This document shows positions 33,009-41,268 of a DNA stretch of 64,000 bases, piece after piece (position 1 is the stretch's first letter; each line of letters starts with the position of its first letter). Position numbers and translations under genes: made by a program. The notes below the pieces were generated by a model, which was not told the DNA's origin, made no database searches, and saw only the letters and a list, made by a program, of their open reading frames with translations. Source of the stretch: CAWBBA01 sp963729795 (lineage in GTDB: Bacteria; Desulfobacterota; Desulfomonilia; Desulfomonilales; Desulfomonilaceae); NCBI GenBank assembly GCA_963729795.1, contig CAVSPC010000041.1, positions 1 through 64,000 on the forward strand, in the 5' to 3' direction.

Positions 33009-34283
33009 ATGGGCCAAGTAGATAGGAATTCCGGGATCTTAAATCCGCAGGAGAAGTTTTCCACCGACGAGAGACGCTCTTATCAAGAAATGTTTTTTCA
33101 GCAAGTGATTGCGCACGCTTATGGCGCGGGAACGCCTCTGAAAGCAGCAATGGACGCCGAGGGGATCATGCCCTCGGACATGAGCACCATCGATGACCTG
33201 CAGAAAATCCCCATTACCAGAAAGAGGGATCTTTCGGACGCGCAGAAAATGAAGCCGCCGTTCGGAGGATTCCTGACTGTTTCCGCCTCCGATTTGGTCA
33301 GAATACACCAATCGCCCGGGCCGATTTACGATCCTGTGGGGAAGGTCTCCGATTACTGGCGTTGGAAGAGCGCTTTATACGCGGCTGGGTTCAGACCCGG
33401 AGATCTGGTTGTCAACACCTTCGCGTACCATCTGACGCCGGCGGGGCACATGTTTGAAGAAGGAGTTTCGGAACTCGGTGCCACAATCATCCCTACCGGT
33501 GTCGGGAATACGGAGGCACAGGTCGGAATTATGAAGGACCTCGGAGTGACCGGTTACATCGGGACGCCGAGCTTTCTTATGGCCATTTTTAAGAAGGCCG
33601 AAGAGATGGGCATCCGAGTGGCAGAGGAATTCAGTCTGGAAATCGGGTTCCTCTTGGCGGAAATGTTACCGGGATCGCTACGGAAGAGGTTAGTGGAGGA
33701 TTACCATCTGATAGGGAGGCAGGCTTACGGCACCGCAGACGTGGGATGCGTGTCGTACGAGTGCCCGCAGGTAAACGGCATGCACATCCATCACGATGTC
33801 ATAGTGGAGATCTGCGATCCGAACACAGGACAAGTGGTCCCGGATGGAGAGGCGGGCGAAGTCGTGGTCACCTGCAACAACAAGATCTACCCTCTGGTGC
33901 GATTCGGGACAGGGGACCTTTCCAGTCTCGTAGATAACCCTTGCCCGTGTGGGCGGACCGGCCCGCGCTTGACCCGCATTATGGGACGCGCCGATCAGCT
34001 CACCAAGGTGAAGGGAATGTTCGTCCATCCATCACAGGTTCAGAAGGTCGTCGAAAGCCATCCGGAAATAGTGCGAGCCAGGCTGCTGGTCGAGCGCCCG
34101 CAGGATAATGACATCATGACACTCGAAGTTGAACTCAAGCAGTCCCCTCGGGAGGGGCTCGTCGCTGCAATAGAGCAGACAATGCGGGAAGTCTTCAAAC
34201 TGAAGGGGGCTGTCAGAATTGTTGATCCCGGCAAGCTGTCAGACGATCAGAAGGTGATTGTGGACGTCCGCAAGTGGGATTGA
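33009..34283 (+). CDS. phenylacetate-CoA ligase family protein (PaaK-like)
   Basis: A 424-residue ANL-superfamily ligase of the phenylacetate/aryl-acid CoA ligase branch. The ATG at 33009 follows AAGGAGGAGGG, better than the earlier in-frame ATG at 32949. Segments AYGTADVGCVSYEC, GEVVVTCNN, RFGTGDLSSL and CPCGRTGPRLTRIMGRADQLTKVKGMFVHP match the family's C-terminal half, including CPCGR. The N-terminal P-loop segment is divergent (IHQSPGPIYDPVG instead of the usual SSGTTG-like loop), so classical adenylation is uncertain. It may activate an aromatic acid. Confidence 0.87.
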   Translation: MGQVDRNSGILNPQEKFSTDERRSYQEMFFQQVIAHAYGAGTPLKAAMDAEGIMPSDMSTIDDLQKIPITRKRDLSDAQKMKPPFGGFLTVSASDLVRIHQSPGPIYDPVGKVSDYWRWKSALYAAGFRPGDLVVNTFAYHLTPAGHMFEEGVSELGATIIPTGVGNTEAQVGIMKDLGVTGYIGTPSFLMAIFKKAEEMGIRVAEEFSLEIGFLLAEMLPGSLRKRLVEDYHLIGRQAYGTADVGCVSYECPQVNGMHIHHDVIVEICDPNTGQVVPDGEAGEVVVTCNNKIYPLVRFGTGDLSSLVDNPCPCGRTGPRLTRIMGRADQLTKVKGMFVHPSQVQKVVESHPEIVRARLLVERPQDNDIMTLEVELKQSPREGLVAAIEQTMREVFKLKGAVRIVDPGKLSDDQKVIVDVRKWD

Positions 34284-34473
34284 TTGTTGGGAAAATTACA
34301 GCACGTGGAACGATGGATGAATCTGTTCCTGCTTTCGGGGGGCATGATCGGGCCAACCCAAGTCCGAATAATGATTCAAGTTTTTCCTGCCCGTCATCCC
34401 TCACACGTGGAAACGACAGGCAGGGAAACCATTTCGATGCTTTTGTACCGCGCACGGCGGTTCGTGGTTAACC

Positions 34474-34671
34474 TCAAGAGTGGCCGGGAGATGATGAGCT
34501 GCAGCTAGCTCCGATCCTCTTACCCGATGACGAGCTTGAAAATGCGGACAAGATCTTCTTAGTTTCCTGCGAGCCGCAAGCAGGGCAACGCGGCTCGTCT
34601 TCGTCCGAATGGAAGACCAGTTTTTCAAACTTGTTTCCACACTGGTTACAAGAAAATTCGTAGATGGGCAT
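34474..34671 (-). CDS. FmdB-family zinc ribbon protein
   Basis: A 65-residue FmdB-type zinc ribbon: MPIYEFSCNQCGNKFEKLV, then CPACGSQETKKILSAF, with the four zinc-binding cysteines, followed by a Ser/Gly-rich tail that includes one more Cys. The start MPIYEF is universal in the family; the longer frame upstream is not. It lies 16 bp downstream of the HesB-like selenoprotein gene on the same strand, so a shared metal/redox operon is likely. Such proteins are regulators or metal chaperones of unclear role. Confidence 0.85.
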   Translation of the reverse strand: MPIYEFSCNQCGNKFEKLVFHSDEDEPRCPACGSQETKKILSAFSSSSSGKRIGASCSSSSPGHS

Positions 34672-34687
34672 TTCGACTCCCCTCACA

Positions 34688-34978
34688 TCAGCAGCTACAG
34701 CCACCGGCCGCGGAACTCTCCAGCTCCGCCGTTGGGCCAAACACGCTCGAGCGTATGTTGATGCCGCCTGATTCTTTGATCACTTTGAGGGCAAAAGGGT
34801 CAACAATAACAGTAAGCTCGTTAATCTCATAAGTCGAATCGCCTTCTCGGGGCTCATCCAGAGCCAAACCCATGCTGGGCCCCCCTCAACCGTAGCCGCC
34901 GAAGAATACACGAACAGCTTGCTTATCGCCCAATTTCGATTTGAAATAGTTGCGAGCCTCGTCCTCTATGTTAAACAT
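34688..34978 (-). CDS. HesB-like iron-sulfur assembly protein, probable selenoprotein (in-frame UGA)
   Basis: A 96-codon gene that is open from the ATG at 34978 (preceded by AGAGGTG) except for one in-frame TGA at 34888-34886, codon 31. Upstream reads VRVFFGGYG and downstream GGPSMGLALDEP, which is the HesB/IscA core with the first conserved Cys replaced by the TGA. The C-terminus keeps the CxC end (GGCSC). HesB-like selenoproteins are a known prokaryotic family. A stem-loop CCAGC/GCUCUGG with GGGU in its loop begins 8 nt after the UGA, as expected of a bacterial SECIS. A conventional annotation would see only 34688-34873. Confidence 0.85.
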
Positions 34979-35146
34979 GCTTCACCTCTTACACAGAATT
35001 TTTCGAGCAACCGGCATGACTGCATAATATTCATATATCCTCATGTGGTCAACCCCTTTGTGGGGAAAAACCTCTATTCAATTCTCACGCCATTCTTAAT
35101 ATGCCCACTTCTCTCCCCGGAAAGAAGACCTGAACATGCCAGTCTT

Positions 35147-35332
35147 CTACTTTCCGCCTCCCTTGAACAGCGGGCAAAACAGTGAGCCCGGAGGGCAGGG
35201 CGCAGGAGCGGCTGAGGTTTGAGGGGGTGTCTGTTGACCGGCCACCTGCCGGCAAACGGAATTCATTCATGCGCAGGAAGCGACCAAGCAAAGCGCAATA
35301 ATACAAAGGATAATTGCTCGAATGGTTTGCAT
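35147..35332 (-). CDS. candidate UGA-containing small lipoprotein ORF
   Basis: A 62-codon frame with one in-frame TGA (35269-35267, codon 22). The first 21 residues form a lipoprotein signal peptide with lipobox VASC; the part beyond the TGA includes APAPCPPGSLFCPLFKGGGK. A hairpin CCGGC-AGGUG-GCCGG starts 15 nt after the TGA; its AGGU loop and distance resemble the E. coli fdhF SECIS. There is no good ribosome-binding site and no homologue recognised, so a chance hairpin or a broken gene is quite possible. If real it lies in the same orientation between the thioredoxin-like and HesB-like genes. Confidence 0.3.
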
Positions 35333-35440
35333 TACTAGACTATAGACCTCGTTCTACTTCCAGAGTTGGCGGTTTACGAATCGCACACGATTTTACTTTC
35401 GTGCGGTGAGAGCGGCTGAAACCAATGCTCCCACAGCTCT

Positions 35441-35989
35441 CTAAAACAACTCCTCGATATATTTCCGGAGCTTACTTAACTCGTCGGTCACCTGGGGAGG
35501 CCCGCTCGCTCCGTCGCGGTTACAGTGAGCAGAGACAGATTTCGGGTCTCTGTGCTTAATTCGGGTCGGTCCAAGGTATGGAAAAGGCGAGCCGCCGGAA
35601 TTGACCAAGGCGCGTACGGTCTTTTCGAGCCTGGCGGTAATCTCATCCTCGCCCATGATTATGGATTCTCCCACCAAAATAACCGGGACGGATAATTTCT
35701 CGGCTGAGTGAATTGCTTCAATACGCTTAAGTAGCTTGTAATCCGCCTCTCTCTCAACATCGAATTCCTTTACCCGAAGCGGATATCTGCTCTTCAGAAC
35801 GCTCAATAGGTCCTCCACGGTTTCGCAGTGAGGACAATCGTGTGCGGCAAAGAACACAATTCCAACCGTATTTCGGGCCATTTTGCCTTTGGCAGCGGCA
35901 GTGTCGACGGAACCCCAGTAAAGAATAGTGACCGTGAGGATCACTATCTCCGCGAAGCGGACCGTCGAGAACAAACGGGCTCGGTTCAT
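35441..35989 (-). CDS. thioredoxin-like protein with CPHC motif, exported or membrane-anchored
   Basis: A 182-residue protein. The N-terminal hydrophobic segment (residues 10-30, FAEIVILTVTILYWGS) targets it to the membrane or periplasm, followed by a thioredoxin/glutaredoxin-like fold with AAHDCPHCETVEDLL and cis-Pro VPVILVG. CPHC is the active-site pair. The ATG at 35989 overlaps the upstream stop as ATGA. It probably reduces disulfides or passes electrons in the envelope. The C-terminal 50 residues contain an unpaired Cys (SAHCNRDG). The HesB-like selenoprotein and FmdB genes lie further downstream in the same direction. Confidence 0.75.
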   Translation of the reverse strand: MNRARLFSTVRFAEIVILTVTILYWGSVDTAAAKGKMARNTVGIVFFAAHDCPHCETVEDLLSVLKSRYPLRVKEFDVEREADYKLLKRIEAIHSAEKLSVPVILVGESIIMGEDEITARLEKTVRALVNSGGSPFPYLGPTRIKHRDPKSVSAHCNRDGASGPPQVTDELSKLRKYIEELF

Positions 35990-36336
35990 GCCTTGAGGAG
36001 CTTCATTTTCACGGGAATCGGATAATAAGTGTTCACGTTTCGATGGGTCCTGAAGCCGCATGCCTCCCGCTGAATCAGAAGCCATCTGAGCGCGTCCTCT
36101 GCCTTGTCCACGAGACCGTTGTACTCGCGGATGGCACCATTAATAATCGAGGTGTCAAATTCCCGGCAACCGGCTGCGGAATCTCCGTGACAGCGGACCA
36201 ATTCGTGCACGCGTTCTCGGGCCTCGCCGGCTTTTTCCAGGAGGTCTTCAAGCTTCAGGCCCTGACTTCCCAGGCCTTCGGCCATCTCTTTTATTATATC
36301 GATTTCCTGGGATCCCGAATCCCGGAACATTCCCAT
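35986..36336 (-). CDS. hypothetical helical protein
   Basis: A 116-residue hydrophilic protein beginning MGMFRDSG, placed at the ATG preceded by GGAG; a longer frame to 36384 lacks one. It is predicted to be mostly helical (IDIIKEMAEGLG, LEDLLEKAGEARERVHELV, ALRWLLIQREACGF) and holds three cysteines (CHGD, GCREF, ACGF). No family is recognised. Its stop overlaps the start of the thioredoxin-like gene (ATGA), so the two are translationally coupled and may work together. Confidence 0.6.
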   Translation of the reverse strand: MGMFRDSGSQEIDIIKEMAEGLGSQGLKLEDLLEKAGEARERVHELVRCHGDSAAGCREFDTSIINGAIREYNGLVDKAEDALRWLLIQREACGFRTHRNVNTYYPIPVKMKLLKA

Positions 36337-36460
36337 TTCAGATCTCCAGTTTTGGTTGATAGCATATCGAGTGGAGGTTGACAAGGTCTGGTTTTTAAGG
36401 TAGTTTCATTAACAATGTTTTGTGGAATTAGTAGGAAACATGATTTACTTTTCAATTTAC

Positions 36461-36489
36461 TTGACTTTTTTCATGTAACCTACTATGTA
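36461..36489 (+). promoter_or_regulatory. sigma-70-like promoter
   Basis: TTGACT (36461-36466), a 17-bp AT-rich spacer, then TATGTA (36484-36489), about 90 bp upstream of the exported repeat-domain protein at 36582. It lies in an AT-rich tract unlike its surroundings. Confidence 0.55.
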
Positions 36490-36581
36490 AAGACAACTTT
36501 AAGCTACCGGACTCTCGGAGCTATCCGAGGAGGCGTCCTGATCGAAGCGAATCCCTTACCCCCCCAGTGAGGAGGTCCCCC

Positions 36582-37418
36582 ATGTCTGGGAAGTATTTCG
36601 TTTTAGCCCGGGTTGTGCTGATCTCGGCTGCCCTTATCCTTTTATGCTTTGCTGTTCCCTCGGCACAAGCCTACCGAATTTGCACCTTCAAAGGTACGGT
36701 CATTGACAATGGCTGGCGCAGCATGACCGTCAAATCCGGCAGACAATGCGCAGAGGTCAATGTCGGCTGGCGGACGAAGTACATCCCGAACCATCGGCCT
36801 TGCATTGGTGAGCGCGTGGCCGTTGATTTTGTCCTCGAGGATGGGTACATGAAAGCCACCAAGGTCGTCAGCCTGTCCCCGCATCCGGCTTCAGTCCAAT
36901 GCTATCCGCCGCCGCCTCCCAGCACGTCGGTATGCAGGACCGTAAGGGAAGAAACCAGCACTGTGACGCCCTGTACGCCACCCAGGGCCGTCTGTTCCAC
37001 CAAGCCCCCTGCCTATGTCACCGAAAAAGCCTGGTCTCCCCACAGACGTGCCATTGCTCCGCCGAAAGTCACCAAGCCCGTTCCTGCTACCAAGAAGCAC
37101 GCAGCCGTGCACAAAGAGGCGGTTAAGCCACCGATAACCAAGACCGCTCCTGAAGGGAAAGAAGCGGCCAAAGAGCAACCTCCGGCAGAAGAACAAAAGT
37201 ACAAGACCTTGAACGGAGAAGTCGTGGCCTCTTCACCAAAGAGCCTCTCCATAAGGTCCACAGAGGAGGGGGAGGCCGCTGAAGTGGTAAATATTCGTGT
37301 AGGATTGAAGACCAAATTCATACCGTTCCGGCGACCCGCGGTCGGCGAAAAAGTCAAGGTCGAATATCGACAGGAGAATGGCGAGAAGTTCGGGTACACT
37401 GTTCAGGTAATCCAGTAA
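36582..37418 (+). CDS. exported protein with duplicated beta-rich domain
   Basis: A 278-residue secreted protein with a signal peptide (residues 1-31, ending SAQA). Two similar domains flank a Pro/Lys/Thr-rich linker: domain 1 (about 32-105) has TFKGTVIDNGWRSMTVKSG then VGWRTKYIPNHRPCIGERVAVDF; domain 2 (about 210-278) has TLNGEVVASSPKSLSIRST then VGLKTKFIPFRRPAVGEKVKVEY. The shared pattern is G-V-x12-S-x-V, V-G-x-K/R-TK-F/Y-IP-x3-P-x-G-E-V. GAGGAGG precedes the ATG at 36582. The domains resemble small OB or barrel folds; no named family was recognised. A promoter and terminator bracket the gene as a single unit. Confidence 0.65.
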   Translation: MSGKYFVLARVVLISAALILLCFAVPSAQAYRICTFKGTVIDNGWRSMTVKSGRQCAEVNVGWRTKYIPNHRPCIGERVAVDFVLEDGYMKATKVVSLSPHPASVQCYPPPPPSTSVCRTVREETSTVTPCTPPRAVCSTKPPAYVTEKAWSPHRRAIAPPKVTKPVPATKKHAAVHKEAVKPPITKTAPEGKEAAKEQPPAEEQKYKTLNGEVVASSPKSLSIRSTEEGEAAEVVNIRVGLKTKFIPFRRPAVGEKVKVEYRQENGEKFGYTVQVIQ

Positions 37419-37445
37419 AAGACCCTCCCTCTCAAAATTATTGAC

Positions 37446-37484
37446 GAGGCGTGCTCCATGTCGAATGGGCCGCCTCTTTTTTTT
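37446..37484 (+). terminator. intrinsic terminator
   Basis: GAGGC/GCCTC outer stem with inner CCAT/ATGG pairs, followed by an eight-T run at 37477-37484. It lies 28 bp past the stop of the exported repeat-domain protein and closes that single-gene unit. Confidence 0.85.
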
Positions 37485-37622
37485 GTTCATCTAGTTGCCG
37501 ATGGGGTCTGAAGAGGATCTCTCTGCTGGGTATACTCACTCGGTCGGAGATGGTCCAAACGTCATCGAATTCGGGGCGTTTCTCGATTCGACCGCCGGGT
37601 AGCCTCACATTACACATCAGAA

Positions 37623-38162
37623 TCAGGATTGTTCTTCGTTTCCCTTGTGCATGCCCAGATCGCGCCTAAGCTTGTTCAGGAACGATTTGTACAACGTTTC
37701 CAACTCACCGGAGTCTTCCGTGGAGGATCGCTCGTAACCGACGAGAACAAAGTAGATAGCGCGGTCGAAAAACAGCGCGGTTCGGTTGTTCAACGCGATG
37801 ATCGAACGCACATCAAATGGTTGGCCTGCAAAATTGCTCTCCTGGAAGAAAAGCCAGATGTGTCGTTTCAGCAGAATAAGTAGCCGCACTATTGCAGAAC
37901 AGCTAAAGCCTTCCTCGCAACTTCGGATGCCAAGCTGAACATATCGGTCGGCGATAGTTTCCACTGCTGTCTTCCGGTCAATGTTATTCTTGAATTCCGA
38001 AACGATGCCGTCCGCGAGTTCCTCCACCATCTCCTTCCCGAGCAGCGTTTGGGAGAGGATCTCACGCCGCTGGAAAGCATCTTCCAAAAAAGCATCTTTG
38101 ATCTGCTCATGGAACCTTTGTATGAACTTTGCGAATTCCAGCTCAAAAGTTCGTCCGTCCAT
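37623..38162 (-). CDS. stand-alone RsbRD_N-like sensor domain protein
   Basis: A 179-residue, all-helical protein resembling the RsbRD N-terminal domain (PF14361), known from RsbT co-antagonists and some histidine kinases. MVEELADGIVSEFKNNI and YERSSTEDSGELETLYKSFLNKL fit its helical style, but the match is by pattern only. No output domain is attached, so it would act through a partner. A similar domain begins the histidine kinase at 57704. Its start ATG at 38162 follows GGAGG. It stands alone between convergent transcription units. Confidence 0.6.
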   Translation of the reverse strand: MDGRTFELEFAKFIQRFHEQIKDAFLEDAFQRREILSQTLLGKEMVEELADGIVSEFKNNIDRKTAVETIADRYVQLGIRSCEEGFSCSAIVRLLILLKRHIWLFFQESNFAGQPFDVRSIIALNNRTALFFDRAIYFVLVGYERSSTEDSGELETLYKSFLNKLRRDLGMHKGNEEQS

Positions 38163-38376
38163 GAATGCCTCCTAGTCTCGGAACAGACCGGGGTGACGGT
38201 AATCCGATCAGGCTGTATCGATGATCGTTATGTTCTTGTGTACCCGGGGCCTATCAAGATTAACTTCAGGGTTGCCGCTTGTCAACTTGAGATGCGCTCA
38301 GCGAGCAAGCATCCACTCCTAGCAATCATAATCTTTTCCCATCCGTAACCGTCAGTTGCTGATCGACCCCCCTCGA

Positions 38377-39333
38377 TCATTCCCAGTTGAAGGGGTTACT
38401 AAGACAAAAGTCCGGAACGCCCGATTTTCCCGAATCCATCTCCTGTACGAAAACGTTCTCGAAGCCCAATTCCCAGGCAATATCCACGGCCCTTTCGTAT
38501 TCTTCTCCGGTGATCGTCCTATCTAGCGGAGGAAAGCTTTCACTCTTGTGCAATGGAGAATATTGGGCCATCAGAGAGAGTGTGACCGTCAGTGGAAAGT
38601 TCTCGCGCACCCATATCAGCGTTTCTTCTGTCGCTGAGAGGTTTCCCGGGAGGACGAGATGTCTCAAAATCAAGCCGCTCGTGGCCTGGCCTTTCAGGTC
38701 AACTACGAGGTTACCTACCTGTCGATGCATCGCCAGTACTGCAAGCCGCGCCTTTTCAACATAATCGGCCGCGTCTGAGTATTTCAGCGCTTGTCTGTTG
38801 GAGGCGTATTTCAGATCGGGGAGATAAATGTCCACAATACCATCAAGTAAATCCAGAGTTTGGATCGACTCATATCCGTTCGTGTTATAAACCACCGGCA
38901 GCCGCATCCCTTGTTCTACAGCTATGGCGAGAGCCTTGAGCAGACCGGGCAGGTGATGCGTCGGTGAAACAGGCTCTATAGTGGAGCACCCCCCATTTGC
39001 CAAGTCTAGAATTCGGAGCGCCAATTCATCCGGACTCATGATACAACCGAGGTCGCCCTGGCTGATCTGATGGTTTTGACAATAGACGCAGCGAAGATTG
39101 CAGCGGCTAAAGAAAATCGTGCCTGCGCCACCTGGCCCGGTAAGAGGAGGCTCTTCTCCGAAATGGGGCAGGATAGCAGCGACAGACGGCTCGGGACCCG
39201 CTCCGCAATAACCTGTTTCACCGGAAGTTCGATCTACTCCGCATGCGCGTGGGCAAAGCCTGCATGGAGAGGACAGTTTTTCGGCTTCTTTGGCTCTGAA
39301 AAATATCTCATCAGGTTTCAACAACGGGGACAT
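38377..39333 (-). CDS. radical SAM protein, PflA-like
   Basis: A 318-residue radical SAM enzyme with the 4Fe-4S motif CNLRCVYC at about 93-100 and an N-terminal Cys-rich segment (CRLCPRACGVDR, GYCG) typical of pyruvate-formate-lyase-activating-enzyme-like proteins of the YfkA/AmmeMemo type. It should form a 5'-deoxyadenosyl radical from SAM. The substrate, possibly a glycyl-radical protein or a small molecule, cannot be told; no glycyl-radical enzyme lies in the window. It is a single gene, 143 bp from the proS frame on the other strand. Confidence 0.87.
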   Translation of the reverse strand: MSPLLKPDEIFFRAKEAEKLSSPCRLCPRACGVDRTSGETGYCGAGPEPSVAAILPHFGEEPPLTGPGGAGTIFFSRCNLRCVYCQNHQISQGDLGCIMSPDELALRILDLANGGCSTIEPVSPTHHLPGLLKALAIAVEQGMRLPVVYNTNGYESIQTLDLLDGIVDIYLPDLKYASNRQALKYSDAADYVEKARLAVLAMHRQVGNLVVDLKGQATSGLILRHLVLPGNLSATEETLIWVRENFPLTVTLSLMAQYSPLHKSESFPPLDRTITGEEYERAVDIAWELGFENVFVQEMDSGKSGVPDFCLSNPFNWE

Positions 39334-39520
39334 GCTTTTATTGTCTGCCTGATCGGTTTTCTCACAAGGAGATTCGAAAGATACTCTTGTTCATAGTATC
39401 CGAGAAGACGCATGGATTGACAAGTAACTGAAACGAAAACAATCTTGATAGAAATGCAACGCGTGAGTTACAGTTGTGAGCGCTTTGCCCAAATTCTCGT
39501 CGCTCGAGGTGGAACGTCTT

Positions 39521-41254
39521 ATGAGAATGTCCAAACTTTTGATTCCGACCTTGAAAGAGGACCCGTCAGATGCGGAAGTGGTGAGCCACAAGCTTATGGT
39601 GCGTGCTGGGATGATCCGAAAGCTTACTACCGGAATATACTCGTACTTGCCGCTTGGATATCGATCTTTGAGGAAGTTGGAACAGATAGTACGGGAAGAG
39701 ATGGATGCAGCAGGGGCTCAAGAGGTCTTTCTCCCCATGGTCCAGCCCGCGGAACTTTGGAAGGAATCCGGCCGCTGGGACCTTTACGGAAGTGAGCTGC
39801 TCAGGTTCAAGGATAGACACGACCACGAATGTTGCCTCGGTCCCACCCACGAGGAGGTGATTACCGATCTCGTTCGTCGAGATGTGCGATCTTATCGCGA
39901 TCTCCCCCTAAATCTTTACCAGATCCAGACCAAATTCCGAGATGAAATACGACCGCGCTTCGGGCTGATGCGCGGCCGAGAATTTATGATGAAGGACGGG
40001 TACTCATTCGACGCGACTGAAGAGGGGGCTGAAGAATCGTACCGCCTCATGTGGCAAGCCTATCGGAAGATCTTCGAGCGATGCGGCCTGGGCTTTCGCG
40101 CTGTGGAGGCCGATTCCGGCCCCATTGGAGGAAGCTTTTCTCACGAGTTTATGGTCCTGGCAAACACTGGGGAAGACACCATTGTCTCGTGCGATTCCTG
40201 CGACTACGCGGCCAATATGGAAAAAGCGGAGATGCGGCCGTGCGATGCTGTCGAGGCTAAAAGCGGTGCCACACCGAGAAAAGTGGAGACGCCCGGCATG
40301 AGCACAATTGAGGAAGTTTCTCGATTTCTGAGTGTACAGCCTCAGGCTCTGATCAAGACCTTGATTCTGCGGTCGGACAAAGGGCCCGTCGCAGTCCTTG
40401 TACGCGGAGATCATGATCTGAACGAAATCAAGGTGAAGAATTTTCTCAAGGCAACCGAACTGGATTTGGCGGACGAACGAACCATAGAGGCCGTAACTGG
40501 TGGGCCGCTTGGATTCTCCGGTCCGGTAGGATTGCAGAACGTGACTATTCTTGCGGACTATGCGATCCGTTGTATGAGTTCGGCAGTAGTCGGCGCGAAT
40601 GCAAAGGATGCCCATCTTGTAGATGTGAATCCTCAGTCCGATTTCCGTACGGACCACTATGGAGACTTTCGGGCTGCCGCGGCAGGCGACCCGTGTCCCA
40701 GATGTAACGGGAAGTTGATCCTTTCCAAGGGGATAGAGGTCGGTCACGTGTTCAAGCTCGGAGTAAAATACTCGGAGGCAATGAACGCCCGGTTCCTCGA
40801 CGCGGAAGGCCAGGAAAAGCCCATGATCATGGGTTGCTACGGAATAGGTGTGAGCAGGACAATCGCCGCGGCGATAGAGCAAAATCACGATGCCGACGGA
40901 ATTATTTTCCCGCCGGCACTGGCCCCCTTCACAGCGATAGTTACTCCGGTTGGCGCGAAAAGCACTGAAATAGAGGAGGCCGCTGAACGTGTATACGGCG
41001 ACTTGTGGAATAATTCGATTGACGCTCTTTTGGATGACAGGGATGAGAGGCCGGGTGTCAAATTCAAGGATGCAGATCTTGTAGGGATACCTTTTAGGGT
41101 TACCATAGGGAAGAAAGCTCTTGCCCAGGGGAAGGTAGAACTAAGAGATCGGAAAACCAAAGAAGTAAAACTGGTCGAGATTTCGGAAGTAGTTAAAGCG
41201 GTAAGAAAGGGACTGGAGGAGTGGAGCGCGGAACCTTCTTCCATCGAAGCGTAG
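39521..41254 (+). CDS. proS: prolyl-tRNA synthetase
   Basis: A class II aminoacyl-tRNA synthetase of about 577 residues. The start beginning MRMSKLLIPTLKEDP was chosen because GAGGTGG precedes it; a longer frame to 39476 lacks support. Motif 1 (GIYSYLPLGYRSLRKLEQIVREEMDAAG), motif 2 (YQIQTKFRDEIRPRFGLMRGREFMMKDGYSF) and motif 3 (GCYGIGVSRTIAA) are present, with the large editing insertion in between. It charges tRNA-Pro. It converges with the higA gene, with only 14 bp between the stop codons. Confidence 0.95.
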   Translation: MRMSKLLIPTLKEDPSDAEVVSHKLMVRAGMIRKLTTGIYSYLPLGYRSLRKLEQIVREEMDAAGAQEVFLPMVQPAELWKESGRWDLYGSELLRFKDRHDHECCLGPTHEEVITDLVRRDVRSYRDLPLNLYQIQTKFRDEIRPRFGLMRGREFMMKDGYSFDATEEGAEESYRLMWQAYRKIFERCGLGFRAVEADSGPIGGSFSHEFMVLANTGEDTIVSCDSCDYAANMEKAEMRPCDAVEAKSGATPRKVETPGMSTIEEVSRFLSVQPQALIKTLILRSDKGPVAVLVRGDHDLNEIKVKNFLKATELDLADERTIEAVTGGPLGFSGPVGLQNVTILADYAIRCMSSAVVGANAKDAHLVDVNPQSDFRTDHYGDFRAAAAGDPCPRCNGKLILSKGIEVGHVFKLGVKYSEAMNARFLDAEGQEKPMIMGCYGIGVSRTIAAAIEQNHDADGIIFPPALAPFTAIVTPVGAKSTEIEEAAERVYGDLWNNSIDALLDDRDERPGVKFKDADLVGIPFRVTIGKKALAQGKVELRDRKTKEVKLVEISEVVKAVRKGLEEWSAEPSSIEA

Positions 41255-41268
41255 CGTTGTGAAAGAAG

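Noticed and set aside
40004..40888. A 294-codon minus-strand frame
   Set aside because: Antisense to proS.
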